Source: Oidiodendron maius Zn
Lineage: Eukaryota > Ascomycota > Leotiomycetes > Myxotrichaceae
DNA length: 64,000 bases
Direction of reading: 5' to 3'
Assembly: GCA_000827325.1 (NCBI GenBank)
Contig: KN832878.1
Location: 682,001-746,000, forward strand
Shown: piece after piece, positions 33,240 through 42,620 of the stretch
Layout: each line of letters starts with the position of its first letter
Position numbering within the stretch: position 1 is the first letter of the stretch
The notes under the pieces: generated by a model
Told to the model about the DNA's origin: nothing
What the model saw: the letters and a program-made list of their open reading frames with translations, nothing else
Databases searched by the model: none
Program-made: the position numbers and the translations under genes

Positions 33240-33523
33240 TTAGTCCCAAAGATACATGGAGTTGATTGCTTCGGATAGCTCGGTGCTGCTCATCTTATCA
33301 CTGCAGTAGGTGCCAATCTGAACATACTTGAATCCATGCGCTGTGGCAATGTTGCAGGTCTTTCTACCCTTTCTATATCTTGCTCCATCACCATGTTTGA
33401 TAGGTGCGACGTCCTGGTAGGTAATTTCACCATAGCCTCACCTACGAGAAGGATCGCTAACAATGGGATCTTGTCATCTCTGAATTCTTCAAGCTCGTAG
33501 GCATCTGTACTAAGAAGATGCAA
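33240..33523 (-). pseudogene. N-terminal HET-domain relic
   Basis: The minus strand reads HLLSTDAYELEEFRDDKIPL, matching the usual HET start, but the first codon is TTG rather than ATG. After AILLVGEAM a one-base frame change follows, and the next frame gives EITYQDVAPIKHGDGARYRK, HGFKYVQIGTYCSDKMSSTE and LSEAINSMYLWD before a stop. In living HET proteins this block is YVWIDT-C-CIDK-x-SS-x-ELSEAINSM. The rest of the domain is gone. It is unrelated in sequence to the relic at 26553, so at least two HET genes have died here. Confidence 0.75.
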
Positions 33524-33849
33524 TTATTTCCTGTTGGAATCAGACTGAGAATAGGGATCAGTCGGTTTTAGCTAAAAGTCGAGGGAAGAAAATGCTGGAA
33601 GGCAAGGGGCGATTCTAAAATAGTATATAAGTAAATAGTTCCCTAGGACTCTCCAAGGAATAAAGATATTTCTCTTAATTTCTTGATTCTATATGACAAG
33701 CTTTGCTTCTTTTTCAAAGCAAAAGAATGAAGTTTTTCCAGATGAATGCCCTAAAACAAGACTTCTGTTCCGAGTAACTGAACAAATTTCCTGCTAATCG
33801 GGAGGCAACCAAATAAGATTTGTATTGCCTTCTACTACTTAATGATTTG
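33524..33849. other. AT-rich spacer
   Basis: No gene seen between the HET relic and the remains of the last WD40 unit. Confidence 0.35.
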
Positions 33850-33928
33850 ATACTTGTAAGATTAGCAATAGCTTGCTGTTGGGTGAGAAGGCCACTGAAG
33901 TGACGACGTTACTGTAGCCCTTAAGCTT

Positions 33929-34822
33929 CTACAGTGGTGCTCCCGTAGTCGTATCCCAGAGCCGTACTGTATTATCGTAAGATCCAGACACGACCTGCTT
34001 GCCGTCAGGTGAGAAGGCTACAGAAGTGACCGAGCCAGTGTGGCCCTTGAGCGTCCGCAGTGGTGCTCCTGTGGCTGCGCCCCAGAGCCGCACTGTATTA
34101 TCGTAAGATCCAGACACGACCTGCTTGCCGTCGGGTGAGAAGGCTACCGAATTGACGATGGAACTGTGGCCCTCGAGCGTCCGTAGCGGTGCTCCCGCGG
34201 CCGCGTCCCAGAGCCGCACTGTATCATCCCAAGATCCAGACACGATCTGCTTGCCGTCAGGTGAGAAGGCCACGGATCTGACTAAGTCAATGTGGCCCTC
34301 AATGTGGCCCTCGAGCATCCACAAAGGTGCTCCCGTGGCTGCGTCCCAGAGCCGCACCGTCTCGTTGCCAGATCCAGACACGATCTGCTTGCCGTCGGGT
34401 GAGAAAGTCACGGATCTGACGACAGAAGAGTAGCCCCTGAGCGTCCGCAGCGGTGCTCCCGTGGCTGCGCCCCAAAGCCGCACCGTCTCATCGTAAGATC
34501 CAGACACGACCTGCTTGCCGTCGGGTGAGAAGGCCACGGAAGTGACGACGGAAGAGTGGCCCTCGAGCGTCCGCAGCGGTACTCCCGTGGCCGCGTCCCA
34601 GAGCCGCACCGTCTCATCGTAAGATCCAGACACGACCTGCTTGCCGTCGGGTGAGAAGGCTACAGAAGTGACCGAGCCAGTGTGGCCCTCGAGCGTTCGC
34701 AGTGGTGCTCCCGTGGCTGCATCCCAGAGCCGCACCGTCTCATCGCTAGACCCAGACACGACCTGCTTGCCGTCGGGTGAGAAGGCCACGGAGTTGACCG
34801 AGAGAGTGTGGCCCTCGAGCGT
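33929..34822 (-). repeat. Tandem array of seven near-identical 126-bp WD40 units
   Basis: Seven units of 126 bp, the fifth longer by 12 bp through duplication of EGHI codons. Units differ mainly at a few surface positions (S-x-D/Y-D/W-D, V/I, GAP/GVP). High DNA identity among units is the hallmark of concerted evolution in fungal recognition repeats. Confidence 0.85.
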
Positions 34823-35401
34823 CTGGACACTAACATATATAATAAAAGTCTGGCGACATGCATTCCCCCCCTTTGATCGTAGGTGCGCAACGAGATTATC
34901 TTGGCGGTTGAAGGAGCGGCCACAACCCCAATCGCTGCCCCACCACCTGCCATTGCAGACAAATACTCCCTTCTTTGTATGGAGTTTTTGATGCCGTTCT
35001 CTGTCCCGCCGCCGACCAAACCGCTTTCGGCATGATTCAAGTTCGCACTCGTAGAGTCGTTCATCGGTATGGCATGCAAGGTCATGATCGCTCAGCGCTG
35101 CTTTTCGTGTGAAGGTCTTTTCGCAGCCAGACACGGTGCATCGAAATCTCGCAGGCTCCTTGGTCACTCTGCTCGAGTTTGCAGAGGATTTGGTTGTTTT
35201 CCGAGTGTTTTTCTTCTTTCGAGGAGGTAGGTGGGCAGAGAGGTTTCGTGAAAAACCTGTGATGGAGTTATTTCCTGCAACAGAATCTGCTAAGTATATT
35301 GTTATCAAATGTTCGTTTGGAGCAAAACGATCGGAAATCTTACCCGCGGGGAACTCGTTACTTTCCACTCCACCAGGGCGAGCAAGGCTGTGCGACGACA
35401 T
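33929..35401 (-). CDS. C2H2 zinc-finger and WD40 fusion protein
   Basis: Minus-strand frame, first ATG at 35401 (MSSHSLARPGGVESNEFPAG). A likely in-frame intron of 54-57 bp starts at the GTAAGA after FPAG. The N-terminal half has a basic stretch (PPRKKKNTRKTTK) and three zinc fingers: CTVSGCEKTF...H...H, CELESCRKRFGRRRDRERHQ...H and CNGRWWGSDWGCGRSFNRQD...H...C. With no break this runs into seven WD40 repeats of 42 residues (TLEGH-x-x-x-V-x-SVAFSPDGKQ, VVSGS-x-D-x-TVRLWDAATG), enough for one propeller. The WD repeats are of the HET-E/NWD kind, normally found behind a NACHT domain. The frame ends at TAG, with a decayed eighth unit (KLKGYSNVVTSVAFSPN) beyond it in phase. It is either a new fusion gene or a recombination product. 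Confidence 0.75.
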   Translation of the reverse strand: MSSHSLARPGGVESNEFPAGKISDRFAPNEHLITIYLADSVAGNNSITGFSRNLSAHLPPRKKKNTRKTTKSSANSSRVTKEPARFRCTVSGCEKTFTRKAALSDHDLACHTDERLYECELESCRKRFGRRRDRERHQKLHTKKGVFVCNGRWWGSDWGCGRSFNRQDNLVAHLRSKGGNACRQTFIIYVSVQTLEGHTLSVNSVAFSPDGKQVVSGSSDETVRLWDAATGAPLRTLEGHTGSVTSVAFSPDGKQVVSGSYDETVRLWDAATGVPLRTLEGHSSVVTSVAFSPDGKQVVSGSYDETVRLWGAATGAPLRTLRGYSSVVRSVTFSPDGKQIVSGSGNETVRLWDAATGAPLWMLEGHIEGHIDLVRSVAFSPDGKQIVSGSWDDTVRLWDAAAGAPLRTLEGHSSIVNSVAFSPDGKQVVSGSYDNTVRLWGAATGAPLRTLKGHTGSVTSVAFSPDGKQVVSGSYDNTVRLWDTTTGAPL

Positions 35402-35550
35402 TTCTTCCACGGTACCCTCCCGGTCGTCTTCAGTTTCGTAAGGAGGGTGAATGCACGAATGTTTTCAGTGAGGAGGAGGGTGATTCAAATAGGAAGCCAG
35501 CTGCTGCTTGAATAATGAAGAGTGCAAGAAGGATAGAAGCCCAAAGATTT

Positions 35551-36724
35551 GCGTCGCCTTGGTTGTGGTTGTGGCTCAGCTCCCATCACACCGCACCCAC
35601 TCCCCTGAGTCCTCGATCCAATCTCCTGGCTTCCCCTACGCCACCAAGGCGACGCAATGTTTCGACATTGTAGGCATGGAAGGAAAATAATTTAAACCCT
35701 CTTTGCCCGTCGATGATATTGGAGACTGGAATGCCCAACACCTGCTCGTGGTACTGGGTCACTATTCGAAACAATGTCGCCAACCTCGGGAATCCTGGTG
35801 TTCCTAGGCGTTCATCTCGGAAAGCTTGAAGCCTCTACGATCAGCGCTAACACAGTGGGCCAGCGGCAGCTAGAATGATTGACATCTCAGCCGAATTCAC
35901 ACCCCTGAGCCGCGGGCTCGTGTCCCTTCAGGTCAATCGGAACGCTGATTTGCCTTCTTCACGATCGCAAATTGCGTCGCCTTGGGGTTTTCTCAGCCGC
36001 AGAACCGCCTTCACACACAGATTCTGCGTCGCCTTGGTCAGACACACACCAGAGCTAAGCCCCCAGCCATGGATTTGCGTCGCCTTCGTCCGAGTCATGC
36101 AGAGGGAGGGCTTTAGCGTTTCTGCGTCGCCTTGGACAGACCCGCACACCAGAGCTAAAGCCCCCCCGCCATGGATTTGCGTCGCCTTCGTCCGGGTCAT
36201 GCAGAGGGAGGGCTTTAGCATTTCTGCGTCGCCTTGACCGTTTCAATCGTTGTCTCTGCGACCTTATTGCGTCGCCTTAGCCGTTTGAATCCCTAGGTTT
36301 CGTTTCTGCATGCTCATTTGTCTATAGTCGTCAAGGCGACGCAAAATGGCGGATCGATGGGGGAATTATTTCAAACGATCTGTGTCGCCTGCTACCAATG
36401 CAAACGATGTCTGCCAGTTTTTGCGTCGCTTTGAGTTCCAGAGTACCCTTAATCCCTCCCGTCCTTAAATATACTGGCTCCGATACCCCGAATCGTATGA
36501 ACTGCGTCGCCTTGGTCCACTGAGGTTCTCTTGAGGAGTTTCTACGTCGCCTCGACCTAGCTCAACACTCGGAAGAATATTCTACGTCGGCCACACTATA
36601 TTAGCATCCTCTCTTGCGTCACCAGGGCTAGGATTGGGTTTGAGAGAGAAAAGTTCTGCGTCGCCCTCACCACATCAGCAACTCGTTTTGATTTTATCGG
36701 CGCCTTGGACTCCTGCGTCGCCTT
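35551..36724. repeat. Cluster of 12 exact GCGTCGCCTT motifs plus degenerate copies
   Basis: Exact copies on the plus strand start at 35551, 35974, 36026, 36077, 36124, 36179, 36226, 36269, 36504 and 36715. Inverted copies (AAGGCGACGC) start at 35646 and 36333. Near copies lie at about 36258, 36382, 36423, 36544, 36582, 36615 and 36658. From 35974 to 36278 spacing is regular, 43-55 bp. Part of this is a 102-bp direct duplication (ATGGATTTGCG at 36069 and 36171). Most copies extend to TTGCGTCGCCTTGG. No frame is open through the cluster. It ends about 275 bp before the small membrane-protein gene at 36998. Confidence 0.85.
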
Positions 36725-36997
36725 CACCAGTCCGCTCGTCTTGTCTGGTCGCCTGGAGCTCTTTTGTCAACATGAGCACATCTCTGACCTCCACTGAAAC
36801 TTTTAAAGCCTCTACCTCTTCCCTCTTGCCCCGGGTTCTTCTATCCTTTGGTATTATTTCTCAAATCTCTCGTCCACAACGCTCATCGAGTAAGCAATCC
36901 AGTCCAAAGATCTTCGTTGGAACAGTCTATCAAGAGATCTTCCCGTCATTTCCCTTCCCACTACGGCACTCTATATCAACCAACCCTCTCATCCAGC

Positions 36998-37514
36998 ATG
37001 TCTTCAATCCCACCACCTAGCTGCGACGTCCTCTGGACTCCTGATGTCATCGTGAACGTCGTCTACCGCGGCGTCATGATCGCAGTCATCGCTGCCCTGG
37101 TGTGGGAGAGATACCGCCGTCCGGGTCGTAATGTCGACGGTGGGTTTCCTAATGCCTGCTCTCGAATCTCGCTGACCTGGACAAGACGAACAAGCAATAG
37201 GCTCCACTACTGGGAGCAACCTTCAACCCCAGCCGAAGCCGAACAAGGCCGATACGACGGCAGGGGAAGCCGCGGACACCCAGCACAGCCAGCACACCCA
37301 CGTTGAAGATGGAGGCAAGGTTAATATAAAGGCAGAGGAAGCTGCGAACCCCAAGCACGCCGGCATTATTGAGAACAGAGACAAGGTCCATACGAAGGCA
37401 GAGAAATCTGTGAATACCAGGCACACCCACCTTGAGAAGGGAAGCAAGCTCGAGGTGATTGCGACTGCTGCCGATGTTATGAATAGCTTCGGTGAAGCTG
37501 CCATTACTCTTTGA
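36998..37514 (+). CDS. Small single-pass membrane protein with repeated charged tail (151 aa)
   Basis: Two exons, 36998-37139 and 37201-37514. The 61-bp intron runs GTGGGT to AATAG, with CTGACC as branch candidate. The ATG follows a CT-rich leader typical of expressed fungal genes. The product starts MSSIPPPSCDVLWTPD, then has one hydrophobic segment (VIVNVVYRGVMIAVIAALVW) followed by ERYRRPGR. The second exon is open to the stop and encodes a hydrophilic tail with about three related units of 22 residues (TTAGEAADTQHSQH, IKAEEAANPKHAGI, TKAEKSVNTRHTHL). No family is recognised. The repeated coding pattern and the clean exon join argue for a real gene. It lies just downstream of the GCGTCGCCTT cluster, which may be its upstream region. 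Confidence 0.5.
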
Positions 37515-38378
37515 TTCGAGACAAGGCTGCCGGACTTGCTGGTGGATAGTTCGGCCACGTGCCTGGAGACTTGATCCTAGGAGGGGATTGAAATTGGCGT
37601 TGGTGTCGAATTTGGAGAGGTCGCAAGTGCTCGGATGGCTCGTGGGCTGTCTTCTTGTGGTAAGCTTGCGAGCTTTTTGGGTCGTCTATATTGTACGAAA
37701 GGGGATAGATAGAATTCATTCTATTAGTTCGTATAGGAACTGTGTTCTAACCTATAGTATCAACACCTCTCCACCTAATTCAATATTAAAGTTCTTTGGA
37801 CTATTCGAAATTGATCGAGCAGACCTGTTTTGAGCATAAAATATGCTGCATTCGTGCTGTTTTGGGATCTGTGAGCGTATCACGCGCGCTGCGTATCACC
37901 GGACGTCCCAATTCTTGATGCAATTCAAGCATGAACTAGGCCACCTTCACCGGTGGATTTCCATACATATAGCGACGTCGATCGGAGGAAGAAATCAAAC
38001 CACAATAGATAAGGGATGTTATTAAGAAAATAGGTGGTGATTCTTATGGAATAAAGAGGTTAATAAAATCGTCCTTTATTTCATATCATTACCTAGGACA
38101 TGCTCTACAGGCTAATAAAACACTTTCCTGGCGGACGCTGCAATACTTTCACATTGTTGGATGTAAGATATTCCGTTTCCATATAAGCCAGCTATAAAGA
38201 ACGCTTATTAGCTTAGTATGCTGCGATACGCACAAGGCCTCAAATTTGCCGACTTTTGATGGAACAAGGTCTTGGGTATGTCCTCAAAAGACTCAGCCCT
38301 TTAACCATGTCCTCACTCGATGCATTAACACAATGAAATCAGCGCTGGTCAACGTAGGTTACATCCGTCTGGAAGGTC
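37515..38378. other. Intergenic, AT-rich
   Basis: No supported gene. The short frame at 37843-38025 lacks recognisable features. Confidence 0.35.
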
Positions 38379-38838
38379 TTGAGAGAGTCGCATTTCAGGA
38401 CACTATCTCTTGCCTTGCCGAGAGTATGGCTAAGGCAGCTTCAAATCTGCAATGTCGATCTTCAAAACTATGGAGAGGGAGAGTACAAAATATTTTGCTC
38501 TCGTTCATGTGAAACCTTATGGCTGGACCATATGATCCGGGGGCGTGGCACACGCGTGCTATGCGAATAAGAGGACAGACAGATCTCTACGTACAACAAA
38601 TTGTACGCTTAATAAGTTTTATTACGGCCCTCAATTGGACGATTGGGAGATTTTCACGACTGAGGAATTTCCATCCTTATTCTTGGATTTCTGGACCATG
38701 ATTGATCACCCAGAACGAGCAGTACCTGGAGCCTGGGAATGCTGTGTTGATCAAGATTTCGATTACAGATCAGAATATACTGAGGCATGTCCAAACCCCG
38801 CTAGGTACAGAAGAGAATGCTTTTGTATCGCGAGATAG
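38379..38838 (+). pseudogene. Relic of an unnamed fungal protein family
   Basis: One frame gives VWLRQLQICNVDLQNYGEGE, and a second (about 38600-38838) gives YYGPQLDDWEIF and FLDFWTMIDHPERAVPGAWE. I recognise the pattern (W-L-x-x-L-x-x-x-x-x-D-L-x-x-YG, then YGP-x-x-x-DW, then FW-x-M-x-x-x-PE-x-x-MPG-x-W) from uncharacterised fungal proteins, often next to ankyrin or HET genes. The two parts are in different frames, no clear intron joins them, and no start is evident. A spliced gene cannot be fully excluded. Confidence 0.4.
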
Positions 38839-39897
38839 GCAAGTCTTAGCCAGTAATTTGTTATGAGTTAATGAGGGTTAAATTTATACTCTAATTGATT
38901 AACCTACTATAAAGGCATGTATGCTCTCCACCGTAGGTCTAAAGCTTTTCCTAGGCCGTACTATACTGGAGCGTCTAGGCTTTAGCTCCAGATAGTAAAT
39001 TCCTCAAACTCAAGGGACGCTATCATTTTGTAGACTGTTTACTAATGCCCTCGTAGGCTACCCTCTGCTATCTTCCAGGCGACTTATTAACGGTCAGAGA
39101 TTTAATATATGAAGCACACTATAAAATGGGCGCTGATTGCTGCTCATAAAAGAATGATGAAAATTCAAGTGGTTGGCTCTACCCCGATATTGCAACAGGA
39201 TATTTTTGGGACGCCATCGAGGTAATGCGCCCGAGAATGTAATGACCCTAACACTTAGTGTAGATTAACAAAAGTCTTAAGTCTAATTAAAACATCTTCC
39301 AAATGTATTTGAATGGATAGAACCACTCTTCTCATCTGTAAATACCTGGGGAGGTTAGTTTCTACCGAGGATTGAACCCTCTGTTTCTATTGCAAAGTGG
39401 GGTGCTTTTCCAATTCCCTCTCTTTGGACTATTAACGCATCTACAAATGGCTCTATGCAAGCCTATATTCTATTGGACCGGCTGTGAATAATGTGCCATA
39501 ATTGTTCAAGCACCTTCTCCACCAATACCGAAATTTTCCTCGCACTGCATATTATCCTAATTAGATCCCAGTTTCAGCCACCCGCTGGTCCCTTGCCATC
39601 CTTTTGCGGGGATAGGATAAAGATCTGACCAGGATTTAAAACTGCCCAGAGAAAGTTTGGTGGTCTTGGCACTCCAAGCTGTGCATTTCTGATTGGTGGG
39701 AGTTGGAGCGCTTGTCAAATATATTTCGGGGTAAACCACCACGAGATATTAAGGTTTCCTTTCGTCCGCTTCCATTTCATCGAAAATCCGTAGTTATATA
39801 ATTCGACATTTAAATTCTGTCTCAGTGTTTTAACTCTCTACTTCCTTATTTTCAAGCTACCACAAATTAAGACGTTTTGAGTCACACTATTGCAGCT
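38839..39897. other. AT-rich stretch before the CE12-like gene
   Basis: No gene is supported. A tRNA-like patch at about 39351-39425 is discussed among rejected items. Confidence 0.35.
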
Positions 39898-40715
39898 ATG
39901 AAATCTTCCTACAGATTGCTCTCAGCTCTTTTAGCAGGTTCGACAGTGGCTATTCCTACTGTCTACCTCGCTGGTGATTCCACGATGGCAGTTGGTGGGG
40001 GTGGCACTGGGACCGAAGGTATGCCTATGACATATTCAAGGAGTATGCGAACTCATCAATATGCTCAGGATGGGGAGTTTTTCTTCCGTACTCGCTCCAA
40101 GGCGTAACTGTTGTGAACAAAGCTATTGCTGGCCGCTCAGCACGTTCATATACAGACGAGGGCCGATTTACGACACTCATAAACAGCGTTGTGCCTGGCG
40201 ACTTCGTGATTATTGAATTCGGGCATAATGATGGAGGTTCTCTAACGCCAACGGACAATGGCCGCTCTGATTGCCTCGGTGCAGGCCTCGAAACTTGTAC
40301 CACAGCAGCTGGTGTTGTGGTCCAAACATATGTTACATACCTTACAAATGCAGCACTTTCTCTCATTGAGAAAGGTGCGAGCGTTATAATTTCCTCCCCT
40401 ACGCCAGATAATCCTTGCGAGACTGGGACCTGCACCTACACGCCCAACAGATTTACTGGTTATTGCCAGGACGTCGTTGCGAATGCAAGCTCGCACAGCG
40501 CCTTTGTGGATCATGGACAATACACCGCGAATGAATTTATAAGTCTGGGTGTTACGGTTGTGGACAGCTACTATCCCATTGACCACACTCATACCAGCCC
40601 AATAGGGGCAACTGTTGTTGCAGCTCAGTTTGTTAAGGGATTGCTATGTGGAGGAAGCCCACTGGCATCACACGTGAAGAACAGTACTAGCAGTATTCCT
40701 GGGAAATGTATTTAG
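39898..40715 (+). CDS. Secreted rhamnogalacturonan acetylesterase-like SGNH hydrolase (CE12)
   Basis: Two exons, 39898-40018 and 40069-40715 (255 aa); the 50-bp intron is GTATGC...CTCAG. A signal peptide (MKSSYRLLSALLAGSTVA) is followed by the block I motif AGDSTMA with the catalytic serine at about residue 28. Then come WGVFLPYSLQGVTVVN, NKAIAGRSARSY (block II Gly), IIEFGHNDGG (block III Asn) and DHTHTSPIGA, with the Asp and His of the triad near residue 212. Order and length match fungal rhamnogalacturonan acetylesterases, which remove acetyl groups from the galacturonic acid of rhamnogalacturonan I so that backbone enzymes can act. The GH106-like rhamnosidase at 29643 acts on the same polymer. 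Confidence 0.85.
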
Positions 40716-40854
40716 ATTGTAGCAATAGCATTTATGGGCAAGATACGAGAATGGCTCCTAAGAGAGTAGTGAAGCTCTGCAAGATATTCCCAAAGCTGCC
40801 TGATTACTAGTTCGAGCTGGATTAAATGCCCAACAACTTATCTGTCATAATTCG

Positions 40855-40921
40855 TCAGATAAAAGCTTCAATATCATCCCAAAGCTCTCTGGGCTGCTCA
40901 GGTGCGGCGAAATGCCCACCC
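40855..40921 (-). pseudogene. Last-exon relic of an alpha/beta-hydrolase (epoxide hydrolase-like) gene
   Basis: Just after a CAG acceptor the minus strand reads GGHFAAPEQPRELWDDIEAF and a stop. This is the usual C-terminus of epoxide hydrolase-type alpha/beta-hydrolases, carrying the catalytic His of GGHF. No other exon can be read upstream, so only the end remains. Confidence 0.5.
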
Positions 40922-41464
40922 TGGAAATTAATTAGCTTCTTGCGTGAACCGCAGCAATATTTGTCTCATATTGTGAAGTATTTCATCAGGGATTGATACT
41001 TTATATGGCCTGATGGATGGATGTTCGGCGAGGTTGTTGTAGGAATATTCTAAGTCCATTGCGAACGAGATGTTCGATACTAAGTACGACTTTGTGTTAT
41101 TGCACTTGCATGGAACGGGTCTGTTACGCTTTAATTTTGAACAGATTTAAACAGGAACTTCTGTATGTGAGATGTCTAGTGTGGGAGTACGCTGTTGTCG
41201 AAGAATTGAACTTGTCATTGCGGACGCATTACCCGATAACTTGCGTCGCTATATCATTTCTCGGCGACCAACCAATTGCCGACTATCCTCCTAAAGCCAT
41301 AATAGAGGAAGAGTGCGGAAATTTCTGGCAATTAATACCACTGATATTAACCTACCAGGGCCACAGTTCTATTATTTCTTTCTTCGGCCTGAAACTCGGA
41401 TACATATGTTGGAATTTCCATAAACCTGTGATAAATTTTTTTTGAAGAACTTAATCTATTAATC
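40922..41464. other. Gap holding one unrecognised open frame
   Basis: A plus-strand frame at 41017-41445 (142 codons) has no motif I can place. The rest is AT-rich. Confidence 0.3.
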
Positions 41465-42331
41465 TCACAGCTGCATGTTTCCTATCTCTCGCGCCGCCTC
41501 ATCCTTCCAATCCTTCCTCCACCGGTTTAGCGGTGGGCGCCCCTTGACGATATCATTCGCTGTCCAGAGTATTCGCTTCTTGTCTAAGTCTTCCATTACT
41601 TCGTTATCGGGACAGAGAATGTAGAACGCATTCTCAGCTATCTTCTTAACCATAAATTCGGCCACCTGTTCCGGTGCCCATGCTCCCGCTGGTTTCTCTT
41701 TGGACCTTGAAAGACCGGTATGAGTCCACCCCGGAATAAGCAGATGGACGCTAACATTCGGTGCAGCTGTAGACAAGTCGAATGAGAGGTGCTCTGCTAT
41801 TGTTCTCACCGCAGCTTTGGAAGCATTGTAGGCAGGGTTACCTGGAGGGTTGGTAATACCCTGTTTTGAGCCTGTCAGTATGATCGCCCGTGGCACACTC
41901 TTCTCCTGTACCACACTGTCGAGAAATGTCGCCAGGCCGTTGGTATAGCCAAACGTATTGATAGCAAATGTCTTTTGGAAGCACTCAGGATCTTGCCAAA
42001 AGCTTTTGCCCCCTGTAGGCAATGGGGCGGCACCGGCATTGAGCACGAGGAAATCGATGCCTTGCGGGTTCTGGCTTCGGATCTGGGGTGCCAGCTGCTG
42101 CCATGCGTTGAAGGAAGTCACGTCAAGAACATGAGACGTGATTTTCGCGGAGTCCTGCGACGTAAATGTTCCGGCTGCTTGTGAAAGAGCGGCCTCGTTG
42201 ATATCAAGTAGGATCAGGTTCATGCCGTGCGAGTGGCAGACACGTGCCGTTGCAAGCCCAATTCCTGAAGCAGCTCCCGTTATCAGAGCCGTCGCTCCTT
42301 TGCGGAAGACCGCAGGAATGCCTGATGCCAT
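41465..42331 (-). CDS. Short-chain dehydrogenase/reductase
   Basis: Single exon, 288 aa, true ATG at 42331. It has the classical SDR order: cofactor motif TGAASGIG (about residues 18-25), an acidic residue after strand 2 (LLDI, suggesting NAD preference), NAG at about 98, a catalytic Ser in LTGSKQG, and YNASK (Tyr and Lys). The C-terminus after SVHLLIPGWTHTG is variable. It is an NAD(P)-dependent oxidoreductase; the substrate is not predictable. It lies in the same direction as the beta-lactamase-like gene, 289 bp downstream of that gene's stop. Confidence 0.88.
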   Translation of the reverse strand: MASGIPAVFRKGATALITGAASGIGLATARVCHSHGMNLILLDINEAALSQAAGTFTSQDSAKITSHVLDVTSFNAWQQLAPQIRSQNPQGIDFLVLNAGAAPLPTGGKSFWQDPECFQKTFAINTFGYTNGLATFLDSVVQEKSVPRAIILTGSKQGITNPPGNPAYNASKAAVRTIAEHLSFDLSTAAPNVSVHLLIPGWTHTGLSRSKEKPAGAWAPEQVAEFMVKKIAENAFYILCPDNEVMEDLDKKRILWTANDIVKGRPPLNRWRKDWKDEAAREIGNMQL

Positions 42332-42620
42332 AATGAAATAATTATGTCACTATGCTATAGAGCTAAAATATTTTGTCATAAGGAAGCTCAAGAAGATATC
42401 ATCGCAGGATGTAAGCCCTTAAATGGTCGCTGCCAAAGGTGGGATTTCTGGCTGCGTCAGAGTGGACCAACCACGTAAGCCAGGTGAGGAGATTTGGCAC
42501 GAAATCTTGCTTTGTCGAGACGATACAAAACCAGTATAACCATTGGCTTTCATTATAATGTCAAATAGGCAGTGCAAGCACAGAATACAGGTTCAGGCTA
42601 TTATATTATTCCGATATTAA

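Noticed and set aside
35928-36246. Minus-strand frames with repeated KPSLCMTRTKATQIHG-like peptides
   Set aside because: The peptide repeat only reflects the 102-bp DNA duplication and the GCGTCGCCTT motifs. There are no start or splice signals.
39351-39425. tRNA-like patch on the minus strand (TTTGCAA anticodon-loop-like run, GAGGGTTCAATCCTC T-arm, AATTGG D-loop-like run), similar to a tRNA-Ala
   Set aside because: The T-arm pairs, but the anticodon and acceptor stems do not. At best it is a decayed or organelle-derived relic.
41017-41445. 142-codon plus-strand frame
   Set aside because: No recognisable family, cysteine-rich start without pattern, and AT-rich surroundings. Kept only as an unrecognised frame.
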